A stretch of DNA of 64,000 nt from JAIBJN01 sp963775395 (lineage in GTDB: Bacteria > Actinomycetota > Thermoleophilia > Gaiellales > Gaiellaceae), in the NCBI GenBank assembly GCA_963775395.1, contig CAVZIX010000008.1, positions 62,001 through 126,000 on the forward strand. Reading direction: 5' to 3'. Shown piece by piece: positions 27,003-34,561 of the stretch. The translations under genes and the position numbers were made by a program. Under the pieces are notes generated by a model. That model saw only the letters and a program-made list of their open reading frames with translations. It was not told where the DNA came from and did no database searches. Every line of letters starts with the position of its first letter. Positions within the stretch are counted from its first letter, which is position 1.

Positions 27003-28183
27003 TCGTCGCGCGGAACGAGAATGGCCCTGCTCTCGGGAATGCGGGACCACGGTGCCACCTCCACGACGGTGCAGACCGCGTCCATCCCCACCGCCACGCG
27101 CACCTGCCGCAAACCTCCGCGCAGGCGCTCCCGCAGGCGGTTCCCACGAGGACGGACGAGCTCGGTCTGCGTCCCGACCGACTCGGTGAGCTCCCCCAGC
27201 TCGAGGCGGAGCTCCGCCGTCGGAGCGGGCAGCTCCGACAGCCTGGGTGCCAGCGCGAGCCGAAGGCGGTCGGGCTCCGCCGTCGGCTCGCGCAGCGTGA
27301 GCGAGCGCCGCCAGGAGCCTCCCCCGACGAGCTTCGCCGAGATGGCGAGCTGCCTGGGAGCCCGGCCGGCCCGCTCCGGGCGGGCGAGCAGGCGCTCGAT
27401 GAGCGCCGCGAGTGCCCGCGCGAGCGTGAGCTCGTTCGCAACCGGTTCCGGAAACGTCAGCGACTCCACGAGCTCGGCCGGCGGACGGCGCGGCGCGACG
27501 GAGGTGTCGCCCTCCCCCCGAGCGAGCCGCCATGCTTCCGCGCCGTCCGCGCCGAGCCGATCGGCGACCGCGGTGCCGGGGAGGCGTGCCAGCTCCCCCA
27601 GACGCTTGACGCCGAGCTCCGAAAGCTCCTCCCTCCGCTCCGGCGAGAGCGGGAGTACGTCGAGCGGGAGCGGCTCGAGGAAGAGATGCGTCTCGCCGTC
27701 GTCGATGACGAGCGCGCGGCCGGCCGGCGCCACGGTGGCCGCCGCCAGCGCCGCGAAACGGCGAGAGGCTGCCCCCACACGTGCACCCCACTCCGGCCCG
27801 ACGGCGTCGAGCGCGCGCCTGAGCGCCTGCCCGAGCCCGCCGGCGAGCCGCTCCATGCCCCGGGTCTGGAAGTAGACACACCCCGGCTCGACCGGCTCGA
27901 CTGCGAAGCCCGCACCCTCGAGCCGCCGCAGTACCGCCTCCCACTCTTCCTCCACGCCGGCCGGGTCCTGCTCGACCAGCTCGAGGCTCGGACACGTGGC
28001 CAGCGCCTCGGAGAGCCGCATCCCCGGCCGCACGCCCGCGCGCTCGGCGGCGCCGGTGCACGAGCCGAGGAGGGCTTGCTCCCCCGGCACCGGCGCGAGC
28101 GCTACGGGCCTGCCTGCCAGCTCGGGCCGGCGAAGCAGCGGAGCCCTGAGAGCGAAGGCCGGAATCGTGAGACAGGCGACCAT
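26999..28183 (-). CDS. imuB: ImuB-type Y-family DNA polymerase-like protein
   Basis: 394 residues with the Y-family fold: an N-terminal MVACLTIPAFALRAPLL palm start, LRRLEGAGFAVEPVEPG, little-finger region, and thumb-like helix-hairpin-helix (LGVKRLGELARLPG). The two carboxylate clusters for catalysis are missing (CVYFQTRG instead of a DE motif), as expected for ImuB, a non-catalytic hub that links DnaE2 to the beta clamp. The ATG at 28183 directly follows the LexA-box promoter. The usual partner imuA' is not visible nearby. Confidence 0.88.
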   Translation of the reverse strand: MVACLTIPAFALRAPLLRRPELAGRPVALAPVPGEQALLGSCTGAAERAGVRPGMRLSEALATCPSLELVEQDPAGVEEEWEAVLRRLEGAGFAVEPVEPGCVYFQTRGMERLAGGLGQALRRALDAVGPEWGARVGAASRRFAALAAATVAPAGRALVIDDGETHLFLEPLPLDVLPLSPERREELSELGVKRLGELARLPGTAVADRLGADGAEAWRLARGEGDTSVAPRRPPAELVESLTFPEPVANELTLARALAALIERLLARPERAGRAPRQLAISAKLVGGGSWRRSLTLREPTAEPDRLRLALAPRLSELPAPTAELRLELGELTESVGTQTELVRPRGNRLRERLRGGLRQVRVAVGMDAVCTVVEVAPWSRIPESRAILVPRDD

Positions 28184-28185
28184 GG

Positions 28186-28223
28186 GAACGTGTGTTCTAC
28201 ACGAACACACGTTCTCCTGTCAA
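28186..28223 (-). promoter_or_regulatory. SOS (LexA)-controlled promoter of imuB
   Basis: Two GAAC-N4-GTTC sites, GAACGTGTGTTC (28186-28197) and GAACACACGTTC (28203-28214), form a larger inverted repeat just before the imuB ATG. On the minus strand TTGACA (28223-28218) and TAGAAC (28199-28194), 18 nt apart, give a -35/-10 pair. One site overlaps -10 and the other fills the spacer, so bound LexA would block the promoter. Confidence 0.85.
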
Positions 28224-28263
28224 GGCTCCGAAGAAATTTTTAGCCGCGCAGGGCGGTTCTCGT

Positions 28264-28734
28264 CTACCAGGAGACAGAGACGACGCGGGCGACGTAGGTC
28301 GTGCGCGGGGCGCGAACGGTGACCTCGTCGCCGGCCTTCGCACCCATGAGCGCATGCCCGAGGGGCGATTCGGGCGAGACGACGCCTTCGCCGCGCACGC
28401 TCGAGACGCGCACCGTCATGCGCTCGCCGAGGTCGTCCTCGACCTCGACCTGGGAGCCGATGCCGATCACGTCGCTCGTCGCGGCCTCGACGACGACCGC
28501 ATTTCGGACGCGCTCGCGCAGGATCGTGATCTCGCGCTCGTTCAAGCCCTGCTCGTTCTTGGCCGCGTGGTACTCGAAGTTCTCGGAGAGGTCTCCGAAG
28601 CCGCGGGCGGTCGCGATCGCCTCGACGATCTCCTGCCGCTTCGAGCCTTCGAGCTGGGCGAGTCGCTCCTTGAGGGTGTCGAGCTCGGCCTGGGTGAGCT
28701 GCTCGCCGGAGCCATCTCCATCTCCACGCGCCAT
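28264..28734 (-). CDS. greA: transcription elongation factor GreA
   Basis: 156 residues. The N-terminal coiled coil carries the GreA/GreB signature RGFGDLSENFEYHAAKNEQ with acidic tip residues, and the C-terminal FKBP-like domain ends SVSW. GreA stimulates transcript cleavage by stalled RNA polymerase. The ATG follows TAGGGT by 6 nt, indicating a leaderless mRNA. Confidence 0.95.
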   Translation of the reverse strand: MARGDGDGSGEQLTQAELDTLKERLAQLEGSKRQEIVEAIATARGFGDLSENFEYHAAKNEQGLNEREITILRERVRNAVVVEAATSDVIGIGSQVEVEDDLGERMTVRVSSVRGEGVVSPESPLGHALMGAKAGDEVTVRAPRTTYVARVVSVSW

Positions 28735-28740
28735 GAGTTC

Positions 28741-28746
28741 ACCCTA
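28741..28746 (-). promoter_or_regulatory. -10 box TAGGGT of greA (leaderless)
   Basis: Minus-strand TAGGGT, six nucleotides GAACTC, then ATG at 28734. Confidence 0.6.
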
Positions 28747-28870
28747 GCGCGATGCCCGGCGCGCCATTCGTTCCCTGGACAGCGTCCGGCGTCGCCGGCC
28801 GCGGGATCGGCCCGAGCCGTCATGGGTCCAGCGGCAACGGACAGCTGCCTTGCCTTGGTAGAAGTCGGGC

Positions 28871-29335
28871 GTGAAGGGATTCTCGATCGAGGTCGACGAT
28901 CCCCGGCGCGACGACGTCCGTCGACTCCTCGAGCAGCACCGTCTGTTTGCCAGCGGTGTGATGCCGTCCGAAGGCGTGCACGTCCTCGATCCCGACGCCC
29001 CCGACCCGGCCGTCACGTTCTTCGGCTTGCGGGTCGACGGCGAGCTGCTCGGCATCGCGGCGCTCAAGGAGCTCGATCCCGAGCATGTCGAGCTGAAGTC
29101 GATGCACACCGCGGTCGCCGCACGGGGGCGCGGAGTCGGACGCACGCTGGTCGACCACCTCGTCGCCGTGGCCGCCGCCCGCGGCGTACGCCGCATCAGC
29201 CTGGAGTGCGGAGCCGGCCAGGCGTTCGTGCCCGCACGCTCGCTGTACGACGCGGCGGGATTCGTAAGCTGCCGGCCTTTCGGCGAGTACACGCAGACCC
29301 CGGACAACGTCTTCATGACGCGCGTCCTCGGCTAG
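28871..29335 (+). CDS. GNAT family N-acetyltransferase
   Basis: 154 residues. The GNAT core is visible: ELLGIAALKELD, VELKSMHTAVAARGRGVGRTLVDHL (acetyl-CoA pyrophosphate loop) and SLYDAAGFVSCRPFGEY. It resembles YsnE-like putative acetyltransferases; the acceptor is unknown. The GTG start follows TAGAAG by 6 nt, near the leaderless pattern. Confidence 0.85.
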   Translation: MKGFSIEVDDPRRDDVRRLLEQHRLFASGVMPSEGVHVLDPDAPDPAVTFFGLRVDGELLGIAALKELDPEHVELKSMHTAVAARGRGVGRTLVDHLVAVAAARGVRRISLECGAGQAFVPARSLYDAAGFVSCRPFGEYTQTPDNVFMTRVLG

Positions 29336-29377
29336 TCAGGCGCGGACGCCCCAAAATCGAGACGACCAGGAGCCCAC

Positions 29378-29785
29378 ATGCAGATCACGAGGAGCAGCAT
29401 CGAGACGACGCCGGGGCCGAGTGAATGGTTCACCGGCGACGTCTATCTCGACGCGGTCGCCGCGCCGTCCGGCGCTTCACACCTGAGCGCGAGCAGTGTC
29501 CACTTCACACCCGGCGCACGCACCGCCTGGCATACCCACCCGAACGGCCAGACGATCTACGTCCTCGAAGGCGTCGGCCTCGCACAGCGTCGTGGCGGCC
29601 CGATCGAGGTCATCCGCCCCGGCGACCGCGTGTTCTTCGAACCGGGGGAGGAGCACTGGCACGGCGCCACAGCGACACGCTTCATGACCCACCTCGCGTT
29701 GCTCCAGGTCGACGAGGAAGGGAACAGCGCGACCTGGGGCGCGCACGTCACCGACGAAGAGTACGCGGGAGCTCCCGCCGGTTGA
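29378..29785 (+). CDS. cupin of the bacterial hydroxynitrile lyase type
   Basis: 135 residues. The order GPSEWFTGDVYLDA, WHTHPNGQTIYVLEGVGLAQRRGGPIE, FFEPGEEHWHGATATRFMTHLA and VTDEEYAG follows small manganese cupins such as the Granulicella (R)-hydroxynitrile lyase, which use His, His, Gln and His ligands. Many relatives have no proven HNL activity, so the physiological reaction is uncertain. A CCAGGAG ribosome site precedes the ATG. It follows the GNAT gene by about 40 nt on the same strand. Confidence 0.82.
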   Translation: MQITRSSIETTPGPSEWFTGDVYLDAVAAPSGASHLSASSVHFTPGARTAWHTHPNGQTIYVLEGVGLAQRRGGPIEVIRPGDRVFFEPGEEHWHGATATRFMTHLALLQVDEEGNSATWGAHVTDEEYAGAPAG

Positions 29786-29872
29786 CTGTTGGCTCCAGTT
29801 CGTTCTAGAAGTCGCAAGCGGCTTCAATAGGCCCTGGAGACGCCCGGGTGGCCGGGGTGTCAAGATCGTCCC

Positions 29873-31174
29873 GTGACCGCCCCGTCCCCGCAGGACCAGG
29901 TGTCCCCGAAGGCTTACCTTCGGCTCGTGTTGCTCGGGGCGCTGATAGGCATCCCGGCCGCGCTGGTCGCGGTCGCCTTCCTGGGTCTCGTCCACTACCT
30001 GGAGCACTGGCTGTGGGACGACCTTCCGGACGCGCTCGGGTACTCGTCGCCGCCCTGGTTTCTCGTCCTCCTCCTCCCCGTCGTCGGTGCGGCAGTCGTC
30101 GTCGTCGCACGGACCCTTCTTCCAGGCGACGGCGGCCACAAGCCGCTGGAGGGGCTCGGCGGCGGACCCGTTCCTCCCAGTCACGCGTTCGGGATCGCTC
30201 TCGCGGCCACCGCTACGCTCGCGTTCGGCGCCGTCCTCGGCCCCGAGGCGCCGCTCGTCGCGCTCGGTGCGGCTGTCGGCGTTGTCCTGACGTCGTTCGC
30301 GAGACTCGGACAGCGCGAAAGTGCCGTCCTCTCGACCTCCGGAGCCTTCGCGGCCGTGGCGGCGGTCTTCGGCGGCCCGATCGTCGCGGGCGTGCTGATC
30401 GTGGAGAGCGCAGCTGCCGGCCTGGGCGCCGCGATGCTCCCCGTGCTCCTGCCCGGCTTCGTCGCGGCGGCCGTCGGCTACGTGGTCATCATCGGGTTCG
30501 GAGACTGGGGCGGCCTCGACGTTCCCGGTCTGGCGGTCCCGAGCCTCCCGCCCTACGAGGGAACGCACGTCGGCGACCTCCTTCTCGCCGTAGCCGTGGG
30601 CGTCGTCGCGGCAGTGGTCGTCGTCGTGGTCCGATCGCTCGCGACCCGGGTCGCAGGCGAGCGCGTTCGTCTCGGGATGCCCGCGCTCCTGATCGCCGGA
30701 GGCCTGGCGGTCGGCGTGCTCGCCGTGCTCGCCGACGCTCTCGGGGCGAGCTCTCAGGACGTGCTCTTCTCCGGCCAGACCTCCGTGCCCGCCCTGGTTG
30801 CGGAAGACTCGACATCAGTCGTCTTCGTCCTCCTCGCGGCGAAGGCTCTGGCCTTCGCCGTCTGTCTCGGCTGCGGGTTTCGCGGCGGTTTCGTCTTTCC
30901 TGCGATCTTCCTCGGCATCGGCCTGGCCACGCTGGCGGTGATCTGGTTCGACGTCTCCCCGACCTGGGCGATCGCGGCCGGAGCCGCCGCCGGCATGGCC
31001 GCCATGAGCCGCCTGCTCCTCTCGTCGATCCTCTTCGCGGCCTTGCTCACCGGGACGGCCGGCCTGGACGCCGTCCCGGCGGCCGTTCTCGCCGCGGCCG
31101 CCGCGTGGATCACCGCGACGGCGCTAGAGCGTCGGGCCTCGCCTCCTGCACTTGTGCCCGAAGCGCCCGCGTAG
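29873..31174 (+). CDS. ClC-type chloride channel or transporter
   Basis: 433 residues with about ten to eleven hydrophobic helices. The external-gate motif is GPEAPLVALG, whose Glu corresponds to the gating glutamate of the GREGP motif, and the C-terminal filter region contains CGFRGGFVFPAIFLG. The canonical GSGIP serine loop is replaced by EGLGGGP. It could be a Cl-/H+ exchanger or a channel; sequence alone cannot decide. No C-terminal CBS domains. Stop is 5 nt from the convergent CYTH gene. Confidence 0.86.
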   Translation: MTAPSPQDQVSPKAYLRLVLLGALIGIPAALVAVAFLGLVHYLEHWLWDDLPDALGYSSPPWFLVLLLPVVGAAVVVVARTLLPGDGGHKPLEGLGGGPVPPSHAFGIALAATATLAFGAVLGPEAPLVALGAAVGVVLTSFARLGQRESAVLSTSGAFAAVAAVFGGPIVAGVLIVESAAAGLGAAMLPVLLPGFVAAAVGYVVIIGFGDWGGLDVPGLAVPSLPPYEGTHVGDLLLAVAVGVVAAVVVVVVRSLATRVAGERVRLGMPALLIAGGLAVGVLAVLADALGASSQDVLFSGQTSVPALVAEDSTSVVFVLLAAKALAFAVCLGCGFRGGFVFPAIFLGIGLATLAVIWFDVSPTWAIAAGAAAGMAAMSRLLLSSILFAALLTGTAGLDAVPAAVLAAAAAWITATALERRASPPALVPEAPA

Positions 31175-31179
31175 CCGGG

Positions 31180-31956
31180 TCACGAGGCGGCTGCGAGCTG
31201 CCCGGAGAAGAACTCGAGCGCCGTACGGGTCTTCGTCTGCTGCTCGCCCTCGAGGTTGACGCCGCGCTCGGCCAGGAAGGCCCGCGCCTCCGCCGCCACG
31301 TCGAAGGCCTCGGACGGGGCGCACTTGGTCGAGAGCTCCAGGATCCGCGTGCTGTCGGGGTAGAGCCACATCTCGCCGACCAGCCTCCGGTCGAAGCCCT
31401 TGGGCGTGTACCTGAGCTTGAGCACGAAGATCGGGCCCAGGACCGACAGGTCGTCGAGCTCGAGGTCGGCGGGCCCGTGCTCCTTGAAGAACGCGCGCTG
31501 CTCCTTCGAGAACAGCTTGCGCAGCGGTCGTTTTCCGGCGACCGCCTTCGCGACGTCGACGCCCGGAGTCCCTTTCAGAGAGCCCGAGCAGACAAAGCCG
31601 CCGGGCATCGCGTCCACCTCGACGCCGAAGCCGGGCAAGCGGCGCAGCCCGGTAGGAAGCTCGGACGGCACGACCGGCCGGAGCTTGACGACCGAATCGT
31701 CGCCCTTCTTCTGGACGCGACGGGCGCGAACGACGACGCCGCTCGAGTACAGCGCCAGGTCGGGCGTGTCGAAGAAGAACACCTGCCGGATCTGCGCGTC
31801 GAGCGGGTCCATGCCCAGCCCGGCCACGGTCGACCGCTGGTCCGCCTCGGGGACGGTGAGCTTCAGCTCGACGCTGTCGCAGTCGGTGAGCAGCGCGGTG
31901 AGGTGGGAACGCTCCTCGTCCGACAGGAGCGGAGCCTGCGTGGTTGCCGTGGCCAT
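31180..31956 (-). CDS. CYTH-like (triphosphate tunnel) domain protein
   Basis: 258 residues. The pattern SVELKLTVPEADQ, FFDTPDLALYSSGVVVRARRVQKKGDDSVVKLRP resembles CYTH tunnel metalloenzymes with tunnel Arg and Lys residues, although the classic ExExK is shortened to VELKL. A helical C-terminal tail (LSTKCAPSEAFDVAAEARAFL) follows. Relatives hydrolyse inorganic triphosphate or thiamine triphosphate; activity is unproven. It has a GGAGGCGAG ribosome site. Confidence 0.7.
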   Translation of the reverse strand: MATATTQAPLLSDEERSHLTALLTDCDSVELKLTVPEADQRSTVAGLGMDPLDAQIRQVFFFDTPDLALYSSGVVVRARRVQKKGDDSVVKLRPVVPSELPTGLRRLPGFGVEVDAMPGGFVCSGSLKGTPGVDVAKAVAGKRPLRKLFSKEQRAFFKEHGPADLELDDLSVLGPIFVLKLRYTPKGFDRRLVGEMWLYPDSTRILELSTKCAPSEAFDVAAEARAFLAERGVNLEGEQQTKTRTALEFFSGQLAAAS

Positions 31957-32001
31957 CTCGCCTCCAGAGTGTGAGTTGACGATCGAGCTCTGCGAGCGAC
32001 C

Positions 32002-32397
32002 CTAACCGAGCGGGGCGAAGAGATCGACGACGTTGCCGTCCGGATCCTTCACCTCGGCGTAGCGCTGGCCCCAGAACGCGTCCCAGGGCTCACGGTAGGC
32101 CTCGCCACCGGCGGCGACGAGCTCCCCGTAGAGCCGGTCGACATCCGCGGGCGAAGCGCAGAGGAACGCGAGCGTGGTCCGCTGGCCGCCCGAAGGGGGC
32201 GTCCAGTCCGGAGCGAACGAGCGGACCGTCTCCTCGGTGTCGAGCATGAAGCGCATGCCCCCGGGCATGGAGGCCTCCACGTGGCCGTGGCCCTCGGGGT
32301 CGAGATCGTCCGGGAACTCGAAGCCCAGAAGCCGGTAGAAGTCGACCGCCCGCCCAAGGTCGGCGACGACCACCCCGATGGCGTCCACGCGAGCCAC
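32002..32397 (-). CDS. VOC (glyoxalase-like) protein
   Basis: 131 residues. Two beta-alpha-beta-beta-beta modules are visible: VDAIGVVVADLGRAVDFYRLLGFEF and VDRLYGELVAAGGEAYREPWDAFWGQRYAEVKDPDGNVVDLF. The family covers glyoxalase I, bleomycin-binding proteins and dioxygenases; no specific function is readable. The GTG start is fixed by a TACGCT box six nucleotides upstream. Confidence 0.82.
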   Translation of the reverse strand: MARVDAIGVVVADLGRAVDFYRLLGFEFPDDLDPEGHGHVEASMPGGMRFMLDTEETVRSFAPDWTPPSGGQRTTLAFLCASPADVDRLYGELVAAGGEAYREPWDAFWGQRYAEVKDPDGNVVDLFAPLG

Positions 32398-32403
32398 AGC
32401 CGC

Positions 32404-32409
32404 AGCGTA
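32404..32409 (-). promoter_or_regulatory. -10 box TACGCT of the VOC gene (leaderless)
   Basis: Minus-strand TACGCT, six nucleotides GCGGCT, then GTG at 32397. Confidence 0.6.
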
Positions 32410-32496
32410 GCCTGGGGCGCGCTCCTCCACGCGGTAAGAACCGCGCTCCCGGTGTCACGAACAGCTGCGAGAACCCTGGGAGGAAAGGAGGCCCTG

Positions 32497-33186
32497 TTGA
32501 GCAAGGCTCACACACTTCGGCCGATCCGGGTGGGGCTGACACTCGCGATCGCGGTCCTCGCGGCGCTGATCGCGCTCGTCGCGGCGGGCGGGACGGCCGC
32601 CCTGGCCAACGGCGACGGCGGGCGTGACGGGAAGGGATCCATCTCGAAGAAGGAGCTCGAGCTGCGCAACGACATGCGCAAGCTCTGGGAGGACCACATC
32701 ACCTGGACCCGGCTCGCCATCATCAGCCTGACGACCGACGCGCCCGACACCCAGGCGACCGTCGGCCGTCTCTTGCGAAACCAGGACGACCTCGGCGACG
32801 CGATCAAGCCGTTCTACGGCGACGCGGCAGGCGAGGAGCTGAGCCGGCTGCTGCGGGAGCACATCCTCATCGCGGCCGACCTGATCGCCGCCGCGAGAGC
32901 GGGCGACGCTGCCGGGGTCGCCACCCACCAGGCACGCTGGCGGGCGAACGCCGACCAGATCGCGGCCTTCCTGAACGCCGCGAATCCACGCTCGTGGAAG
33001 CTCCGCGAGATGAGGGAGATGCTCTACGAGCACCTCGACCTGACGACGACCGAGGTCGTCGCCCGCCTCCAGGGCGACTGGGCCGCCGACGTCGCCGCGT
33101 ACGACGCGATCCACCTGCAGGCGCTCGAGATGGCCGACGAGCTCTCGACGGGGATCGTGAAGCAGTTCGAGCGGCGCTTCCGGTAG
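32497..33186 (+). CDS. exported or anchored helical protein of unknown function
   Basis: 229 residues from a TTG preceded by AAAGGAGG. One N-terminal hydrophobic segment (GLTLAIAVLAALIALVAAGG) is followed by an all-helical domain with NDMRKLWEDHITWTRLAIIS, RLLRNQDDLGDAIKPFYG and LLREHILIAADLIAAARAGD. Similar proteins in Firmicutes and Actinobacteria are often mislabelled acetylglutamate kinase, but no kinase motif exists. The conserved His and Trp residues may bind metal. Function unknown. Confidence 0.75.
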   Translation: MSKAHTLRPIRVGLTLAIAVLAALIALVAAGGTAALANGDGGRDGKGSISKKELELRNDMRKLWEDHITWTRLAIISLTTDAPDTQATVGRLLRNQDDLGDAIKPFYGDAAGEELSRLLREHILIAADLIAAARAGDAAGVATHQARWRANADQIAAFLNAANPRSWKLREMREMLYEHLDLTTTEVVARLQGDWAADVAAYDAIHLQALEMADELSTGIVKQFERRFR

Positions 33187-33273
33187 CCGAACCGGTCCCG
33201 GGGCGCTTCTCACGGGCGCTCCGGGACCGCCTCCCCGGTAAGAACGGCCGCCCGCACGTCACAAACGGCCTTC

Positions 33274-33867
33274 ATGGAGGAGGTGCGCTTCTGCGGGCTA
33301 GCCCTCGACACGCAACCGGGCTTCGTCATGACGCCGCGGCCGGCGAGTGAACGGCTGGTGGAGACGGCGCTCGCCGTGGTGGGTGACGGGCCCGCGACAG
33401 TCGCCGACGTCGGCACCGGCTCGGGCGCGCTGGCGGTCGCCGTCGCGGCCGGCGCCCCACTGGCCCGTGTGTGGGCGACCGACGCGAGCGCGGCCGCGGT
33501 CGCCCTCGCCTGCGAAAACGTCCGCCGCCACGGGCTTCTCCATCGCGTCGTCGTCCTACACGGCGATCTACTCGACCCCGTGCCGAGGCCCGTCGACCTC
33601 GTGGTCGCCAACCTCCCCTACCTCCCGGCCGGCGAGCGAGCCCAGCACGCGGACCTCGCGGGCGAGCCGGCCGACGCCGTCTTCGCCGCGCGCGACGGGC
33701 TCGGCCCCTACCGCCGCCTGCTCGACGCCTGCGAGGAGGGCCTCGCGCCCGGCGGCGCGCTCGTCCTTCAGTTCCGGCGCCAGGTGCTCCTCGCGCGCCG
33801 CGACGGGCTAGGCGCGCTCCGCGCCCGCCTCGACGTCGAGGCTATGCTCGCCCGCAAGGCCGCCTGA
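33274..33867 (+). CDS. HemK/PrmC-like methyltransferase
   Basis: 197 residues. SAM motif I is VADVGTGSGALAVAVA; the catalytic tetrad reads NLPY (VVANLPYLP) rather than NPPY. The N-terminal recognition domain of true PrmC is absent, so it is a short homologue. The target may be a protein Gln, an RNA or a small molecule. Its stop overlaps the next ATG by 1 nt (TGATG), so it is coupled to the nitroreductase-family gene. Confidence 0.78.
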   Translation: MEEVRFCGLALDTQPGFVMTPRPASERLVETALAVVGDGPATVADVGTGSGALAVAVAAGAPLARVWATDASAAAVALACENVRRHGLLHRVVVLHGDLLDPVPRPVDLVVANLPYLPAGERAQHADLAGEPADAVFAARDGLGPYRRLLDACEEGLAPGGALVLQFRRQVLLARRDGLGALRARLDVEAMLARKAA

Positions 33868-34544
33868 TGTCGTCGACGACCCGCGCGTTCCAGCCCCTTC
33901 CCCTCGCGTTCGACCGCCTGCCGGAGGCGGAGATGCGCGAGCGCTCGGCGGAGTTCCTGGCGCTCATGCTGCGCCGGCGCTCGGTGCGGCACTTCTCGCC
34001 CGAGCCGGTGCCGAGGGACATCGTCGAGGACGCCGTCCGTGTCGCCGGTTCGGCTCCGTCCGGCGCCAACCAGCAGCCCTGGTCGTTCGTGGTCGTGTCC
34101 GACCCGGACGTGAAGGCGCGCATCCGGGAAGCCGCCGAGCACGAAGAGCGGCTCCTCTACACGGAGCGCGCGACCCGGGAGTACCTGGACGTCCTCGAGC
34201 CGATCGGGACGGACTGGTCGAAGCCCCATCTCACCGACGCGCCGTATCTGGTTGCGATCTTCGAGCAGCCCTGGGGCTTCGACGACCACGGCGCGAAGCG
34301 GAAGCACTACTTCGTGCGCGAATCCGTCGGGATCGCGGTGGGCTTCCTGCTCGCGGCGCTCCACAACGCCGGCCTGGCGACGCTCACACATTCACCGTCG
34401 CCCATGGGGTTCCTCAAGGAGATCCTCGAGCGCCCCGAGAACGAGCGGCCCTTCCTGCTCATCCCTGTCGGCTATCCGACGGCCGACGCCACGACTCCGA
34501 CGCTCGTGAAGAAGTCGCTCGCCGAGATCGCAGACTTCGTCTAG
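33867..34544 (+). CDS. iodotyrosine deiodinase-like nitroreductase-family flavoprotein
   Basis: 225 residues. The nitroreductase fold is visible as RRRSVRHFSPEPVPRDIVEDAVRVAGSAPSGANQQPW and HYFVRESVGIAVGFLLAALHNAGLATLTHSPSP. The substrate lid matches iodotyrosine deiodinase: Glu94, Tyr98 and Lys119 have the same spacing as human IYD Glu157, Tyr161 and Lys182, which hold the halotyrosine zwitterion. The N-terminal PLAFDRLPEAEM also matches. It may reductively dehalogenate halotyrosines using FMN. Co-transcribed with the PrmC-like gene. Confidence 0.82.
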   Translation: MSSTTRAFQPLPLAFDRLPEAEMRERSAEFLALMLRRRSVRHFSPEPVPRDIVEDAVRVAGSAPSGANQQPWSFVVVSDPDVKARIREAAEHEERLLYTERATREYLDVLEPIGTDWSKPHLTDAPYLVAIFEQPWGFDDHGAKRKHYFVRESVGIAVGFLLAALHNAGLATLTHSPSPMGFLKEILERPENERPFLLIPVGYPTADATTPTLVKKSLAEIADFV

Positions 34545-34561
34545 GAACCGGTCGGCGCGCC

